From positions 1 through 64,000 of the forward strand of contig NZ_JAUSBA010000031.1 of the NCBI RefSeq assembly GCF_030652235.1: a stretch of 64,000 nucleotides of DNA, given 5' to 3'. This stretch comes from Cypionkella sp. (GTDB lineage: Bacteria > Pseudomonadota > Alphaproteobacteria > Rhodobacterales > Rhodobacteraceae). Both the position numbers and the translations under genes were made by a program. The notes under the pieces are model-generated. The model had not been told where the DNA came from. It did no database searches and saw only the letters and a list, made by a program, of their open reading frames with translations. Of the stretch, positions 1 to 7,448 are shown in pieces. How positions within the stretch are numbered: the first letter of the stretch is position 1; every line of letters begins with the position of its first letter.

Positions 1-227
1 AGAACGCCTACATCGAGCGCTACAACCGCACGGTCCGGCATGAATGGCTGGATCAAAATATCATCGAAACCATCGACGAGGCCCAGGACTTCGCCACACA
101 ATGGCTGTGGACTTACAACAACGACCGCCCGAACATGGGCATAGGCGGCATCACACCCGCCCAGAAACTGAAAACGGCCGCCTAAGTTCTACAAATGCAC
201 CCCGTCAAAAATGGGGGGATTACCCCA
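1..227 (+). mobile_element. Right end of an IS3-family insertion sequence (partial)
   Basis: The window opens inside the transposase orfB of an IS3-family element. The element appears to end at 227. Downstream of the transposase stop lies a G-run followed by GATTACCCCA; read from the outside this gives a terminal repeat starting TGGGGTAATC, which fits the TG...CA ends of IS3-type elements. The left end lies outside the window, so neither the full terminal inverted repeat nor a target duplication can be checked. Confidence 0.6.
3..185 (+). CDS. IS3-family transposase OrfB, C-terminal part
   Basis: This is the 3' end (60 residues) of an integrase-core transposase, open at the left window edge. 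It contains NAYIERYNRTVRHEWL, the stretch around the last catalytic glutamate of the DDE triad in IS3-family OrfB, and ends with the typical WTYNNDRPNMGIGGITP block found just before the stop. The two catalytic aspartates lie upstream of the window. It is the only coding part of the IS visible here and sits next to the tRNA-Cys integration hot spot. Confidence 0.85.
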   Translation, partial: NAYIERYNRTVRHEWLDQNIIETIDEAQDFATQWLWTYNNDRPNMGIGGITPAQKLKTAA

Positions 228-392
228 AGATCAACTCCACCCGCTCAATCCTGCCAATCGATCGCGCCAACTTTTCGTCGAGCGCAAAGCGTTCCTGATG
301 CCGGTCGATCTGCAAGCCAAGTCCGCCACCCCGCGCAAATCCCACAATCCCCCTTGCACCCCGCGCCCATATCCCCTATCCCACCCAAACCT
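228..392. other. Probable host DNA between IS and attL, with a possible truncated minus-strand ORF
   Basis: This short stretch between the IS end and the left prophage junction should be the original host DNA 5' of tRNA-Cys. On the minus strand a frame can start at a GTG at 345, preceded by AGGGGG, and read toward the IS with a protein-like composition (about 39 codons before the IS junction). I do not recognise it. It may be the start of a host gene cut by the IS, or chance. Confidence 0.25.
354..382 (+). promoter_or_regulatory. Candidate original tRNA-Cys promoter, now upstream of the orphan 5' half
   Basis: TTGCAC (354-359), a 17-base spacer and TATCCC (377-382) lie so that transcription would start a few bases before position 396, where the orphan tRNA-Cys 5' half begins. 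The -10 is weak. The position relative to the tRNA start is the same as for the candidate promoter at the right-hand complete copy. Inference only. Confidence 0.35.
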
Positions 393-432
393 TGAGGCGG
401 GTGGGCAGGCAGGCTATGCGCTGGATTGCAAA
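393..432 (+). repeat. attL: attL: left prophage attachment site containing the 5' half of tRNA-Cys
   Basis: These 40 bases are identical to 19878-19917. They contain the first 37 bases of tRNA-Cys, from the acceptor strand GGCGGGT (396) through the anticodon GCA and the rest of the anticodon loop, after which the left sequence diverges into phage DNA. The identity ends in the anticodon loop, so this half cannot form a tRNA by itself. Confidence 0.88.
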
Positions 433-527
433 GCCGGGACAATATCCCGCGTTTTCAATCGCTTACCCCCAAAATATCAGATCAGACAAAACGGGCACAA
501 AGTGCGAACCTGTTAGGGGTTTGCAGC

Positions 528-1271
528 ATGGCTAAGGTCATTCAACTGCGCGGTCAAACGCCCGGTGGATGGTCTAAAGAGCGGTGGGTTTGGATGAAGG
601 CGGTGGCGGCTGATGGCCGACTGCTGCCGATGGCTCGGCTTGTCGCTGTGATCCTTGCCCAAGGCTTCGCCAACCATGAAACCGCCGAATGTCGCCCCGG
701 TCTGGCCGCACTGATGCGGGCTGTCTGCACGTCCAAGCGGACGCTGTTGCGCGCCTTGGCCGAATTGCAAGCCGCTGGCTGGATCGAATGTCTTGGCGGA
801 AACGCGCCGGGGCGTGATGCGTCTTACCGCTTTCGCAGCCCGCATCAGGTGCCGTCTGTGACACCTGAACAGGTGCCATCTGTGACACCTGAACAGGTGC
901 CATCTGTGGTTAGAACAGGTGCCATCCAGTGCGCCCCCCCCATACCCCCCTATAAAGAACAACCAAATATGAACCAAAATGCGCGCGTAAAAACTGGCGG
1001 TTTGACGCCCCGCCAACTGTTGCGGGGAAAGTCTCGGCCAGCGCCGCAACTATCCAAGCTGATCGCCTTCGATAGCCATGAGGCGGCGGAATGGGATGAG
1101 TACCTTGCGGCCAAGGGGTTTCCGCCATTGGAGCGGATCGGGCGCAAGATCGGGGCGGGCATGTTGCAGGGCTGGGATTTGCCATTCAACCGACCGCCAC
1201 GGGCAAACGCGGACGAAGTGGAAAGGGCCATCGCGTTGAAGTTTGCGGATTGGCTGAGAAGCATAGCTTAG
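528..1271 (+). CDS. Phage replication-initiator-like helix-turn-helix protein
   Basis: This 247-residue protein has an N-terminal winged-helix/HTH region (about residues 20-105; note GLAALMRAVCTSKRTLLRALAELQAAGWI read in pieces), like the HTH_36/lambda-O type domains of phage replication proteins. A proline-rich linker with repeated PSVTPEQV follows, then a C-terminal domain of unknown fold. I chose the ATG at 528 because TAGGGG precedes it; the frame is open upstream into attL. The linker DNA holds iteron-like repeats followed by an AT-rich patch, which supports a replication role. It is the first gene of the prophage. A simple transcription regulator is the alternative. Confidence 0.6.
   Translation: MAKVIQLRGQTPGGWSKERWVWMKAVAADGRLLPMARLVAVILAQGFANHETAECRPGLAALMRAVCTSKRTLLRALAELQAAGWIECLGGNAPGRDASYRFRSPHQVPSVTPEQVPSVTPEQVPSVVRTGAIQCAPPIPPYKEQPNMNQNARVKTGGLTPRQLLRGKSRPAPQLSKLIAFDSHEAAEWDEYLAAKGFPPLERIGRKIGAGMLQGWDLPFNRPPRANADEVERAIALKFADWLRSIA
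846..927 (+). repeat. Iteron-like tandem repeats inside the replication-initiator-like gene
   Basis: CAGGTGCC begins four successive units at 846, 870, 894 and 916. Units 1 and 2 are 24 bases and differ by one base, unit 3 is 22 and unit 4 is partial. Units 1 and 2 also carry CAGGTG and CACCTG as an inverted pair. At protein level they make a repeated PSVTPEQV linker. Such repeats in the linker of an initiator gene recall the origin inside lambda O. Confidence 0.75.
949..993 (+). other. AT-rich patch next to the iterons, possible DNA unwinding element
   Basis: Directly after the iteron-like repeats and a C-run (931-948) the sequence becomes clearly AT-rich (TATAAAGAACAACCAAATAT and following) inside an otherwise GC-rich gene. 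Initiator-bound repeats beside an AT-rich tract are the layout of iteron origins. No function is proven. Confidence 0.4.
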
Positions 1272-1288
1272 AAAAAAGGGGGCAGAAA

Positions 1289-1477
1289 ATGAACGACAAC
1301 GCAGAACGCGGGAAACGGCTTGAGGGTGTGAAGGCAATCGCGGCTTTTATGGGCGTGACGGATCGCACGGTAAGGCGCTGGTGCTGTGGGCGGCTTGTGG
1401 CGGGGGTGCCGATCCTGAAGGCGGGCGGGCGCTATTTCGCCTTTGAGGCGGATTTGCGGGCGTGGGTGGCGCGGTGA
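1289..1477 (+). CDS. Small MerR/AlpA-like helix-turn-helix DNA-binding protein
   Basis: This 62-residue protein contains GVKAIAAFMGVTDRTVRRW, a helix-turn-helix of the type that selects a target module (AlpA/excisionase or MerR-like), then a wing-like GGRYFAFEADLRAWV tail. AAGGGGG sits 6 bases before the ATG at 1289, so I prefer this start over the upstream one that would overlap the initiator gene. It may be a phage regulator or a second excisionase-like factor; the sequence does not decide. Confidence 0.6.
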   Translation: MNDNAERGKRLEGVKAIAAFMGVTDRTVRRWCCGRLVAGVPILKAGGRYFAFEADLRAWVAR

Positions 1478-1677
1478 AAAGTCAGCTTGATCTTTTCACC
1501 TGGGCAACTCCCCGCAAACCGCAACAGCGGATCGGGTTCCTGCGTGAACGGGTTGATTGCAAGATCGGGCCGCACTGGTGGTTTTCAAGATACCTGGTCA
1601 TTGGCGACGGCACCGGGGCTGTTATTCCTGATCTAAGGTCGCCGGGATGGTGCGCGCATTACCAGTTTCGAGCCTGA
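1474..1677 (+). CDS. Small phage protein of unknown function
   Basis: This 67-residue protein has no recognised domain. The GTG at 1474 overlaps the previous stop (GTGA), which suggests translational coupling; an ATG at 1462 in the same frame is the alternative start. The N-terminal VKSQLDLFTW resembles a beta-clamp-binding peptide (QLDLF), so contact with the host DNA polymerase sliding clamp is possible, which would fit its place next to the initiator-like gene. This is inference from a short motif only. Confidence 0.5.
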   Translation: MKSQLDLFTWATPRKPQQRIGFLRERVDCKIGPHWWFSRYLVIGDGTGAVIPDLRSPGWCAHYQFRA

Positions 1678-1683
1678 CTAAAT

Positions 1684-1723
1684 GTCCGGTTGTGTCCGGT
1701 TGTGTCCTATTTTGTCCGGTTTA
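1684..1723 (+). repeat. Four 10-bp direct repeats, likely regulatory
   Basis: Four consecutive decamers follow TGTCCGGTTG, TGTCCGGTTG, TGTCCTATTT and TGTCCGGTTT. They lie in the only clear gap (1678-1766) between the early small genes and the structural operon. A 10-base period puts each unit on the same helix face, which suits cooperative binding of a regulator in front of the late genes. Confidence 0.6.
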
Positions 1724-1766
1724 AGCGGATTGCCACAATAGGTTGTGTTGCCGCATTTAATTAGGG

Positions 1767-2993
1767 ATGAAAAAGCCCGGTATCCTTTCCCGCCTGTTCA
1801 AACCCGAAACCAAGGGGCTGGCCGATCCTTACCCGGATTTGTCAGCCTATTTTTATGGAATGGCGGTAAGCGCGGGGGTTACAATTTCCGCAGCCGATGC
1901 CCTGAAAATGACACCCGTGGCCTCGGCTATGAAAGTTATTTCTGAAGCGGCGGCTTGCCTCGATTTGATGGTGAAAGAGGTTGCGCAAGATGGCAGCGAA
2001 ACCGATGTGCCGGGGCATCCGCTGCTTGCGCTGCTGCAGGGTGCCGCGAATGATTGGACCTCTGGCTATGAGCTGATCCGGGATTTGATGATTGACGCGC
2101 TATCAGATGATCGGGGCGGGCTGGCTTACGTCAACCGCGTTGATGGGGTGCCGATAGAGCTGATCCGTTACCGTTCCGGCGTGGTGAATGTTGACCTTGA
2201 TCAAAACACGGGTGAACCGTTTTACCGTATCAATAACATTCCATATCCATCATCCGACATGATCCATTTGCGCGCGCCGTTTGGCCGCGCGCCGCTGAAT
2301 TTGGCCTGTGATGCAATCGGGGTGGCCTATGTGCTGCAGCGCCATGCCGCAAGCCTATTTGGCAAGGGCGCGCGGCCTTCAGGGGCTTTGAAGTTTCCGC
2401 AAGGCATGGGCGAAGTCTCGGTGAAGAAAGCTATGGCGGCTTGGAAGTCTACGCATGAGGCGGACGGCGAAAGCGGCAAGACTGCCATTTTGCATGATGG
2501 CGCGGATTTTGTGCCGTTCACGTTCACTTCGACGGATGCGCAATTTCTGGAAAACCGCAAATTCCAAATCCTAGAGATTGCGCGGGCCTTCCGGGTGCCG
2601 CCTTCAATGCTGTTCGATCTTGACCGCGCGACGTGGGGCAACGTGGAACAGCTCGGCAAGGAATTTTTAACCTACTGCTTAGAGCCGTGGCTACGCGCCC
2701 TTGAGGGTGCCTTAGGGCGCGCGCTGTTTTCAGAGTCAGAGCGCGGCAAGTTTGTCATCCGCTTTGACCGCGACGACATGACCCGCGCCGATCTTTCCAC
2801 GCGCGCCACCACGATTGCCGCATTGATCGCCGTTAAGGTGCTGAACCCGAATGAGGGCCGCGCTTGGCTTGGCATGGGGCCGCGCGCTGGCGGGGATGAG
2901 TTTGAGAACCCGAATATCACAATCGACAAGGCCGCGCCGGATACCGTGCCGCCTGTCAATCCAGCCAAGGGGCCAACCAATGCAGTTGAATGA
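1767..2993 (+). CDS. Phage portal protein (HK97 family)
   Basis: At 408 residues it has the usual length for HK97-type portals. It forms the dodecameric ring at one capsid vertex through which DNA enters and leaves and to which the tail joins. Recognisable parts are the N-terminal segment with TPVASAMKVISEAAACL, the central wing, and the clip/stem region IARAFRVPPSMLFDLDRATWGNVEQ, which is very typical of the family. The ATG at 1767 follows a TTAGGG box. It is the first gene of the late operon and, unusually, has no terminase gene upstream. Confidence 0.93.
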   Translation: MKKPGILSRLFKPETKGLADPYPDLSAYFYGMAVSAGVTISAADALKMTPVASAMKVISEAAACLDLMVKEVAQDGSETDVPGHPLLALLQGAANDWTSGYELIRDLMIDALSDDRGGLAYVNRVDGVPIELIRYRSGVVNVDLDQNTGEPFYRINNIPYPSSDMIHLRAPFGRAPLNLACDAIGVAYVLQRHAASLFGKGARPSGALKFPQGMGEVSVKKAMAAWKSTHEADGESGKTAILHDGADFVPFTFTSTDAQFLENRKFQILEIARAFRVPPSMLFDLDRATWGNVEQLGKEFLTYCLEPWLRALEGALGRALFSESERGKFVIRFDRDDMTRADLSTRATTIAALIAVKVLNPNEGRAWLGMGPRAGGDEFENPNITIDKAAPDTVPPVNPAKGPTNAVE

Positions 2994-3372
2994 TATTGAG
3001 GCGTTTGCGGCGGATCAGGACCGGGGCGCGTGGCTTGAGCTACATCACCCGGTTGATGGAAAACCGACTGGCCTAAAGGTGCTGGTGGCGGGGCCGGATA
3101 GCAACACCCAAGCCCGCGCCCGTTTGGCGTTGGTGGATGATCTGACTTCCGCAACCGATCTGACTGGCCATGTGTCGGCGGAAAACCGTGAGCTGTGCCG
3201 CCTGCACAATCTCGCGCGGTGCGTCTTGGGGTGGGATGTGATGGCCGATGGCCAGCAAGTGCCGTTCAACTTTGCCGCTGTGGTGCGGCTGCTGAAGGCG
3301 GGTACTTGGGTGCAAGCGCAGATTGATGCCTTTGCGGATGATCGGCGGCGCTTCATGCCGGGGGCACGCTGA
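2980..3372 (+). CDS. Phage protein, possibly tail-assembly-chaperone-like
   Basis: This 130-residue protein starts inside the 3' end of the portal gene (ATG 2980, after CAAGGGG). I do not recognise its family. The second half, VLGWDVMADGQQVPFNF followed by LLKAGTWVQAQIDAFADDRRRF, resembles the C-terminal pattern of phage tail-assembly chaperones and related minor proteins. That would be an odd place for a chaperone, which normally sits just before the tape measure. Head protein of unknown role is the safer label. Confidence 0.55.
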   Translation: MQLNDIEAFAADQDRGAWLELHHPVDGKPTGLKVLVAGPDSNTQARARLALVDDLTSATDLTGHVSAENRELCRLHNLARCVLGWDVMADGQQVPFNFAAVVRLLKAGTWVQAQIDAFADDRRRFMPGAR

Positions 3373-4934
3373 TGTTGCGGCTAGAGGTAAAGGCCAGCTT
3401 GGCGGTTGATGAGGCGGGCACGATTACCGGGCTGGCGTCAATCTTCGGCACTGCTGATCTTGGCGGCGATATTGTTCACAAGGGCGCATTTGCCGGGGCC
3501 GCGCCACCTATTCCGATGCTGGCCAGCCATGACCCTGCGGACGTGGTGGGCGTGTGGGATGAGCTGGTTGAAACCGCGCAAGGCTTGGCCGTTAAGGGTC
3601 GGCTGCTGGTGGCGGATGTGGTGCGGGCTGCTGAAGTGCGGGCGCTGATCATCGCCGGGGCGATGGGCGGGCTTTCGATTGGCTATCTGCCCACAAGCAA
3701 AAAAGCGCGAGTTGGCGGCGGGCGCGACCTGTTCCGCGTCAACCTCAAGGAAATCTCAATCGTTGCGGTGCCGATGCACCCCGGCGCGAAAATCACTGCG
3801 GTTAAAGCCCTAGAGGGCGGGAAGGTGGATGAAGTGACTTTAGAGGAATTGCAAGCCAAGCTTGGCGAGGTGGAAACCAAACACGCCGGGGATATGTCGG
3901 CGGCAATCGCTGCGGCTGTCGCGCCCTTGCTTGAAAAGATGGTGAAGCTTGAGGCCAAGGCCAATCGCCCTGGTGGTGATGGTGGCGCGGCACAAGAGCC
4001 GACAATCGAGCGCAAGGCGTTTGCGGCCTACATCACGCGCGGCAATCTGGCACCTGAAACAGAGCTGAAGGCGCTGTCGATTTCCAGCGACCCAAACGGC
4101 GGCTATCTGGCACCGCCTGAATTCTCAAGCGAGGTGATCAAGGATATTGTTGAAATCTCGCCTTTCCGGTCTTTGGCCTCGGTCAAGGGTGCCAGCGCGC
4201 CTTCGGTGATCTATCCGACCCGCAAGCCCGGTGGCAACGCGACGTGGGATGATGACACCACGGCAGAGCCGGAAACCGCCACCACGAACATCTTCGGCCA
4301 GCTTGAGATTTTGACCAAGGCTATGTCCACCTTTGTCGATATCCCGAATTCTCTGCTGCAAGATGCGGCGATGGTTGAGGCCGAAATCCGCGAAATGTGC
4401 GGCGAAGACTTTGAAAAAAAGGAAACCTTCGCTTTCACCAATGGCGCGGGCTTCTACGATCCAGAGGGCATTTTGACCAATGCGGATATTGCCAACTTTA
4501 ACTATGGCGCGATTGCCTTCACCGCCTCGGACGCCATCGCGCCGCTGATCACCATGCTTTATTCCATCGCGCCATCCTATCGCAACAAAGGCGTGTGGAT
4601 GATGAACGGCACCACGCTTGGCAAGATGCGCAACTGGACCGATGCCAATGGCCTGAAGGTCTGGCAACCCTCTGTGCAGATCGGCCAGCCTGAAACCTTG
4701 CTGGGCCGTCCTGTCGTTGAAAACGTCGATATGCCTGATGTTGCCAGCGGTGCCACCCCGATCATCTACGGCGATTTCAGCGGCTATCGGATCTTGGACC
4801 GCCTCGGCCTTTCGGTGCTGGTGGACCCCTATAGCCAAGCGACCGCAAAGAAGACCCGTTACCATATGGGCCGTCGCGTCGGTGGTCGGGTGTTGCAAGC
4901 GATCAAGTTCAAGAAACTGCGTATGTCGATCTAA
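3372..4934 (+). CDS. Prohead protease-major capsid protein fusion (HK97 type)
   Basis: One 520-residue polypeptide joins two normally separate proteins. Residues 1-160 are an S78 prohead protease with His53 in MLASHD and Ser102 in GGLSIGY as likely catalytic residues. Residues 165-215 form a charged, helical delta/scaffold-like segment. Residues 215-520 are an HK97-fold major capsid protein (note SSDPNGGYLAPPEF near the start of the mature shell protein and GRPVVENVDMPD near the end). The start overlaps the previous stop by one base (TGATG). The protease would have to cut itself off the capsid part after assembly. Confidence 0.92.
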   Translation: MLRLEVKASLAVDEAGTITGLASIFGTADLGGDIVHKGAFAGAAPPIPMLASHDPADVVGVWDELVETAQGLAVKGRLLVADVVRAAEVRALIIAGAMGGLSIGYLPTSKKARVGGGRDLFRVNLKEISIVAVPMHPGAKITAVKALEGGKVDEVTLEELQAKLGEVETKHAGDMSAAIAAAVAPLLEKMVKLEAKANRPGGDGGAAQEPTIERKAFAAYITRGNLAPETELKALSISSDPNGGYLAPPEFSSEVIKDIVEISPFRSLASVKGASAPSVIYPTRKPGGNATWDDDTTAEPETATTNIFGQLEILTKAMSTFVDIPNSLLQDAAMVEAEIREMCGEDFEKKETFAFTNGAGFYDPEGILTNADIANFNYGAIAFTASDAIAPLITMLYSIAPSYRNKGVWMMNGTTLGKMRNWTDANGLKVWQPSVQIGQPETLLGRPVVENVDMPDVASGATPIIYGDFSGYRILDRLGLSVLVDPYSQATAKKTRYHMGRRVGGRVLQAIKFKKLRMSI

Positions 4935-4994
4935 GCCAGCGGGCGGGGCGATGCGCGCCCTGCCTATCCTTCCATCAGCTAACAGGGGGTTCTT

Positions 4995-5378
4995 ATGGCC
5001 TTGCGTGATTTCTATTCCAACTATGCGGTGCGAACCGCTTTGCTGCCCGCCTCTTACGCCGCCACAACCAACGGCATTGCTGTTGATGTCAAAGATTGCA
5101 AATCGGCGGCTATCCATCTGTCGGTGGGTGTGATCACGGGCGCGGCGTCGTTCAGTGCCAAGCTTCAGGAAAGCGCCGATAACGCGACTTGGAATGATGT
5201 TCCGGCTGCTCAGATGCAATCTGATGCGCCTGCGGTGCTGGTTGCAAGCTTCAGCTATAGGCTCGGCTATCTGGGCGGAAAGCGCTATTTCCGCCCGGTG
5301 TTGACCTTGGCTTCGGGCACCTCGGCAATCATGGGCGCAAATGCTGTGGTCGAGCCTCTTATCCGCCCGGTGCCTTAA
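4995..5378 (+). CDS. Small phage structural protein of unknown function (capsid-adjacent)
   Basis: This 127-residue protein is rich in beta-type residues, with VITGAASFSAKLQESAD and ASFSYRLGYLGGKRYFRPVLTL. Proteins of this size and composition directly after the capsid gene are often decoration or head-fibre proteins in other phages, but I see no motif that proves it. It follows a 60-base gap and has a good ribosome site (AGGGGG at 4983-4988) before the ATG. Confidence 0.6.
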   Translation: MALRDFYSNYAVRTALLPASYAATTNGIAVDVKDCKSAAIHLSVGVITGAASFSAKLQESADNATWNDVPAAQMQSDAPAVLVASFSYRLGYLGGKRYFRPVLTLASGTSAIMGANAVVEPLIRPVP

Positions 5379-5379
5379 A

Positions 5380-5721
5380 ATGCCGATCCGCGCCCCACGC
5401 CTTTGCAGATGCGGCAAGACGGTGGCCATAGGCCAGCGCTGCCCTTGCACGGCGGGCGCGGATCGGGAACGCAAGGCGCGCTTTGATGCCAAGCGCCCAA
5501 GCTCAAGCGCGCGCGGGTATACCTCGAAGTGGGACACCGCGCGGGCTGCATGGCTAGAGGCTCACCCGTGGTGTGTGCGCTGTGGCAAGCGCGCGGTGGT
5601 GGTGGACCATAAGAAAGCACACAGGGGCGATAAGGCGTTGTTCTGGGACAAGAGCAACTGGCAGAGCCTTTGCGCCTACGATCACAACAGCGCGAAACAG
5701 CGCGAAGAAAAGAGGAAATAG
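5380..5721 (+). CDS. HNH endonuclease
   Basis: At 113 residues this is a typical phage HNH nuclease. The zinc/beta-beta-alpha-metal part is CVRCGKRAVVVDHKKAH, then NWQSLCAYDHNSAKQ, giving the paired cysteines, the DH pair, the Asn and the final His. An additional CRCGK...CPC zinc-binding pair lies at the N-terminus. In HK97-type phages an HNH protein works with the terminase in DNA cutting during packaging; here the terminase genes are 2 kb downstream. The ATG at 5380 comes just after the previous stop. Confidence 0.88.
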   Translation: MPIRAPRLCRCGKTVAIGQRCPCTAGADRERKARFDAKRPSSSARGYTSKWDTARAAWLEAHPWCVRCGKRAVVVDHKKAHRGDKALFWDKSNWQSLCAYDHNSAKQREEKRK

Positions 5722-5723
5722 CT

Positions 5724-6215
5724 ATGGCCGTCTTTACGATTGTTGGCAGCAAGTTTGAGCTGGGCGCTGTGGTGGCACTCAAGAGCGCAGACTTTGTTAC
5801 AGCCGACCTTACCACGCCTTTGGTTGCGGCGGTTGAGGTGAAGGAACCGAAGACCTTGGGCCGCCCTGCGGATGAGTGGGGCACGGCTGAATTCACCAAT
5901 GTTACCGATGGCCGCACCCGCGTCTTTAAGATGTTCCGCAAGGGCAAGGCGTTTGACTATGTGTGCGGGCTTGACCCGCTGGACGCTGGCCAGATTGCCA
6001 TGCGCGCGGCGTTTGAAGCACCAGCTTCCAACTATGCCATGCGCTTCAGCTTCGCGGATAAGCCTGCGACGGGTGCCAGCCCGAAGAACAGCACGCGCGC
6101 CTTTGTTGGCTCGGTGATTGGTGTGGATGATGGCGAGGGCGACGACATTGGTTGTGTCAAGTTCACCATTCAACCGAATAGCAACATCATCGTTGTTCAC
6201 GCCAGCGCGACCTGA
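5724..6215 (+). CDS. Phage tail tube protein
   Basis: At 163 residues this fits the lambda gpV/TTP type of tail tube protein. The sequence has a beta-rich fold with FKMFRKGKAFDYVCGLDPLDAGQIAMRAAFEA, similar in order to the GL..G..DP.D.GQ..MRAA pattern of tail tube proteins, and a C-terminal half leading to FTIQPNSNIIVV. AGGAAA precedes the ATG at 5724. It sits between the HNH gene and the head-tail connectors, ahead of its usual place. Confidence 0.65.
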   Translation: MAVFTIVGSKFELGAVVALKSADFVTADLTTPLVAAVEVKEPKTLGRPADEWGTAEFTNVTDGRTRVFKMFRKGKAFDYVCGLDPLDAGQIAMRAAFEAPASNYAMRFSFADKPATGASPKNSTRAFVGSVIGVDDGEGDDIGCVKFTIQPNSNIIVVHASAT

Positions 6216-6320
6216 TCAGCCTTCGGCACGGGTGGGGGGTGGTCTTCAACTTCCCGCCTAAGCCGGGGACCGGCGCGGGGTAGCTCGTGTGTTATTTGCG
6301 GGAATTGGAGTTTTTTGGCT

Positions 6321-6632
6321 ATGGCAATCAGCACGTTAGACGATCTGAAGGCGCAGTTGTCGTTCACCGATGACATTGGCGTGACCGATGATGTGATGCT
6401 AACGCGGATGCTTGCCTCGGCTGAAGGCTTCATTGAGCGCAAGCTGGGCTTTAAGTTTGCCGATACCTTTGGGGGGGCAGGACAAGAGGCGGTGCCGGGG
6501 GCGCTGGTGGAGGCGGTGCTGATGCTGGCCGCGCATTGGTATGAGAACCGCGAGGCGACCGCAGAAGCCGCCCGCGAACCGCCTTTTGGCGTGTCGGAAA
6601 TCATCCGCGAATTCCGCGATTGGACCTTTTGA
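6321..6632 (+). CDS. Head-tail connector protein (gp6-like)
   Basis: This 103-residue protein begins STLDDLKAQLSFTDDIGVTDDVMLTRMLASAEGFIE, the standard opening of gp6-like connector proteins, and ends with HWYENREA...GVSEIIREFRDWTF, also typical. Connectors of this type form a ring under the portal. I prefer the ATG at 6321 with GGAG upstream to the TTG at 6315. A 105-base non-coding gap (6216-6320) precedes it. Confidence 0.88.
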   Translation: MAISTLDDLKAQLSFTDDIGVTDDVMLTRMLASAEGFIERKLGFKFADTFGGAGQEAVPGALVEAVLMLAAHWYENREATAEAAREPPFGVSEIIREFRDWTF

Positions 6633-6633
6633 G

Positions 6634-7041
6634 ATGGGCGAGGGTCTGGCCAGTTTTCAAAATCGCATGAGGGCTATTCCTGAAGCCGTGCGCGAGGGCG
6701 TAAAGCCGTCGCTGATCCGGGGCGCGGACATGGTGGCGGATGCTATGCGCAGCCTTGCGGCGGTGGATGAAGGCGACATGCGCGCCTCAATCCAAGTTAC
6801 CGGGCCGCTTGAGAACACGCCGCCTTATAGCCAGCCGGGGGGATCGGGCTTTGTGCCGGAGAACATGGCGGCGGTGACTGTCGGCAATTCAAACGTGCGT
6901 TACCCGCATTTGGTCGAATACGGCACCACACATTCGCCCGCCAAGCCGTTCTTTTGGCCGGGGTTTCGCTTGACCCGCAAGAAAGCGCTGACCGCAATCA
7001 AGGCGGGCATGAGCCGCGCGATAAGAAAGGCTGGCAAATGA
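6634..7041 (+). CDS. HK97 gp10-like tail/neck protein
   Basis: This 135-residue protein has the hallmark end of the gp10 family, VRYPHLVEYGTTHSPAKPFFWPGFRL, preceded by MVADAMRSLAAVDEGDMRASI. Members act at the head-tail joint. The gene begins 2 bases after the previous stop and its own stop overlaps the next start (ATGA), as in a translationally coupled operon. Confidence 0.9.
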   Translation: MGEGLASFQNRMRAIPEAVREGVKPSLIRGADMVADAMRSLAAVDEGDMRASIQVTGPLENTPPYSQPGGSGFVPENMAAVTVGNSNVRYPHLVEYGTTHSPAKPFFWPGFRLTRKKALTAIKAGMSRAIRKAGK

Positions 7042-7448
7042 GTGCAGATTTAGCCCTGCAAAAAGCCCTGCGCGCGGTGTTTTTGGCGCGGCCTGCACTG
7101 GTGGCGCTGGTGCCTGCGGCGAATATCTTGGACCGCAACGCGCGGCCAAACCCTTCGCCGTCGATCATCCTGGGCGAAACACAAGAGCTTGATGGCGGGC
7201 TTGCAACGGGCGGATCGGTGCAGATTTTCCACACGATACACCTGTGGCAAAAGGAAGTTTCACTGGCCGGGGTGCGGCGGATCGGCTGGGAAATTCGGCA
7301 AGCCTTGCGGGCTGGGCGGGTGCCGCTAGAGGGCGGTTTCGTGCTGGCCGGATGGTCTAGCACGGTGCGCTATATCCGCGACCCGGACGGCAGCACGTCA
7401 CACGGCGTTGTCACGGTTGACGCCACAATAACGGGGGGCGGGCTATGA
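7038..7448 (+). CDS. DUF3168 tail-completion protein
   Basis: This 136-residue protein is of the DUF3168 family, whose members cap the tail tube (tail terminator). The sequence opens with LQKALRAVFLARPALVALV and continues with PSIILGETQELDG and IHLWQKEVSLAGVRRIGWEIRQAL, the typical order of the family. ATGA overlaps couple it to the genes on both sides. Confidence 0.88.
   Translation: MSADLALQKALRAVFLARPALVALVPAANILDRNARPNPSPSIILGETQELDGGLATGGSVQIFHTIHLWQKEVSLAGVRRIGWEIRQALRAGRVPLEGGFVLAGWSSTVRYIRDPDGSTSHGVVTVDATITGGGL

Noticed and set aside
846-927. Repeats considered as a CRISPR array
   Set aside because: Units are contiguous without unique spacers and lie inside a gene frame; they fit iterons.
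4125-5537. Minus-strand frame of 470 codons
   Set aside because: Shadow of the capsid and following genes; Arg/His-rich with no motif.
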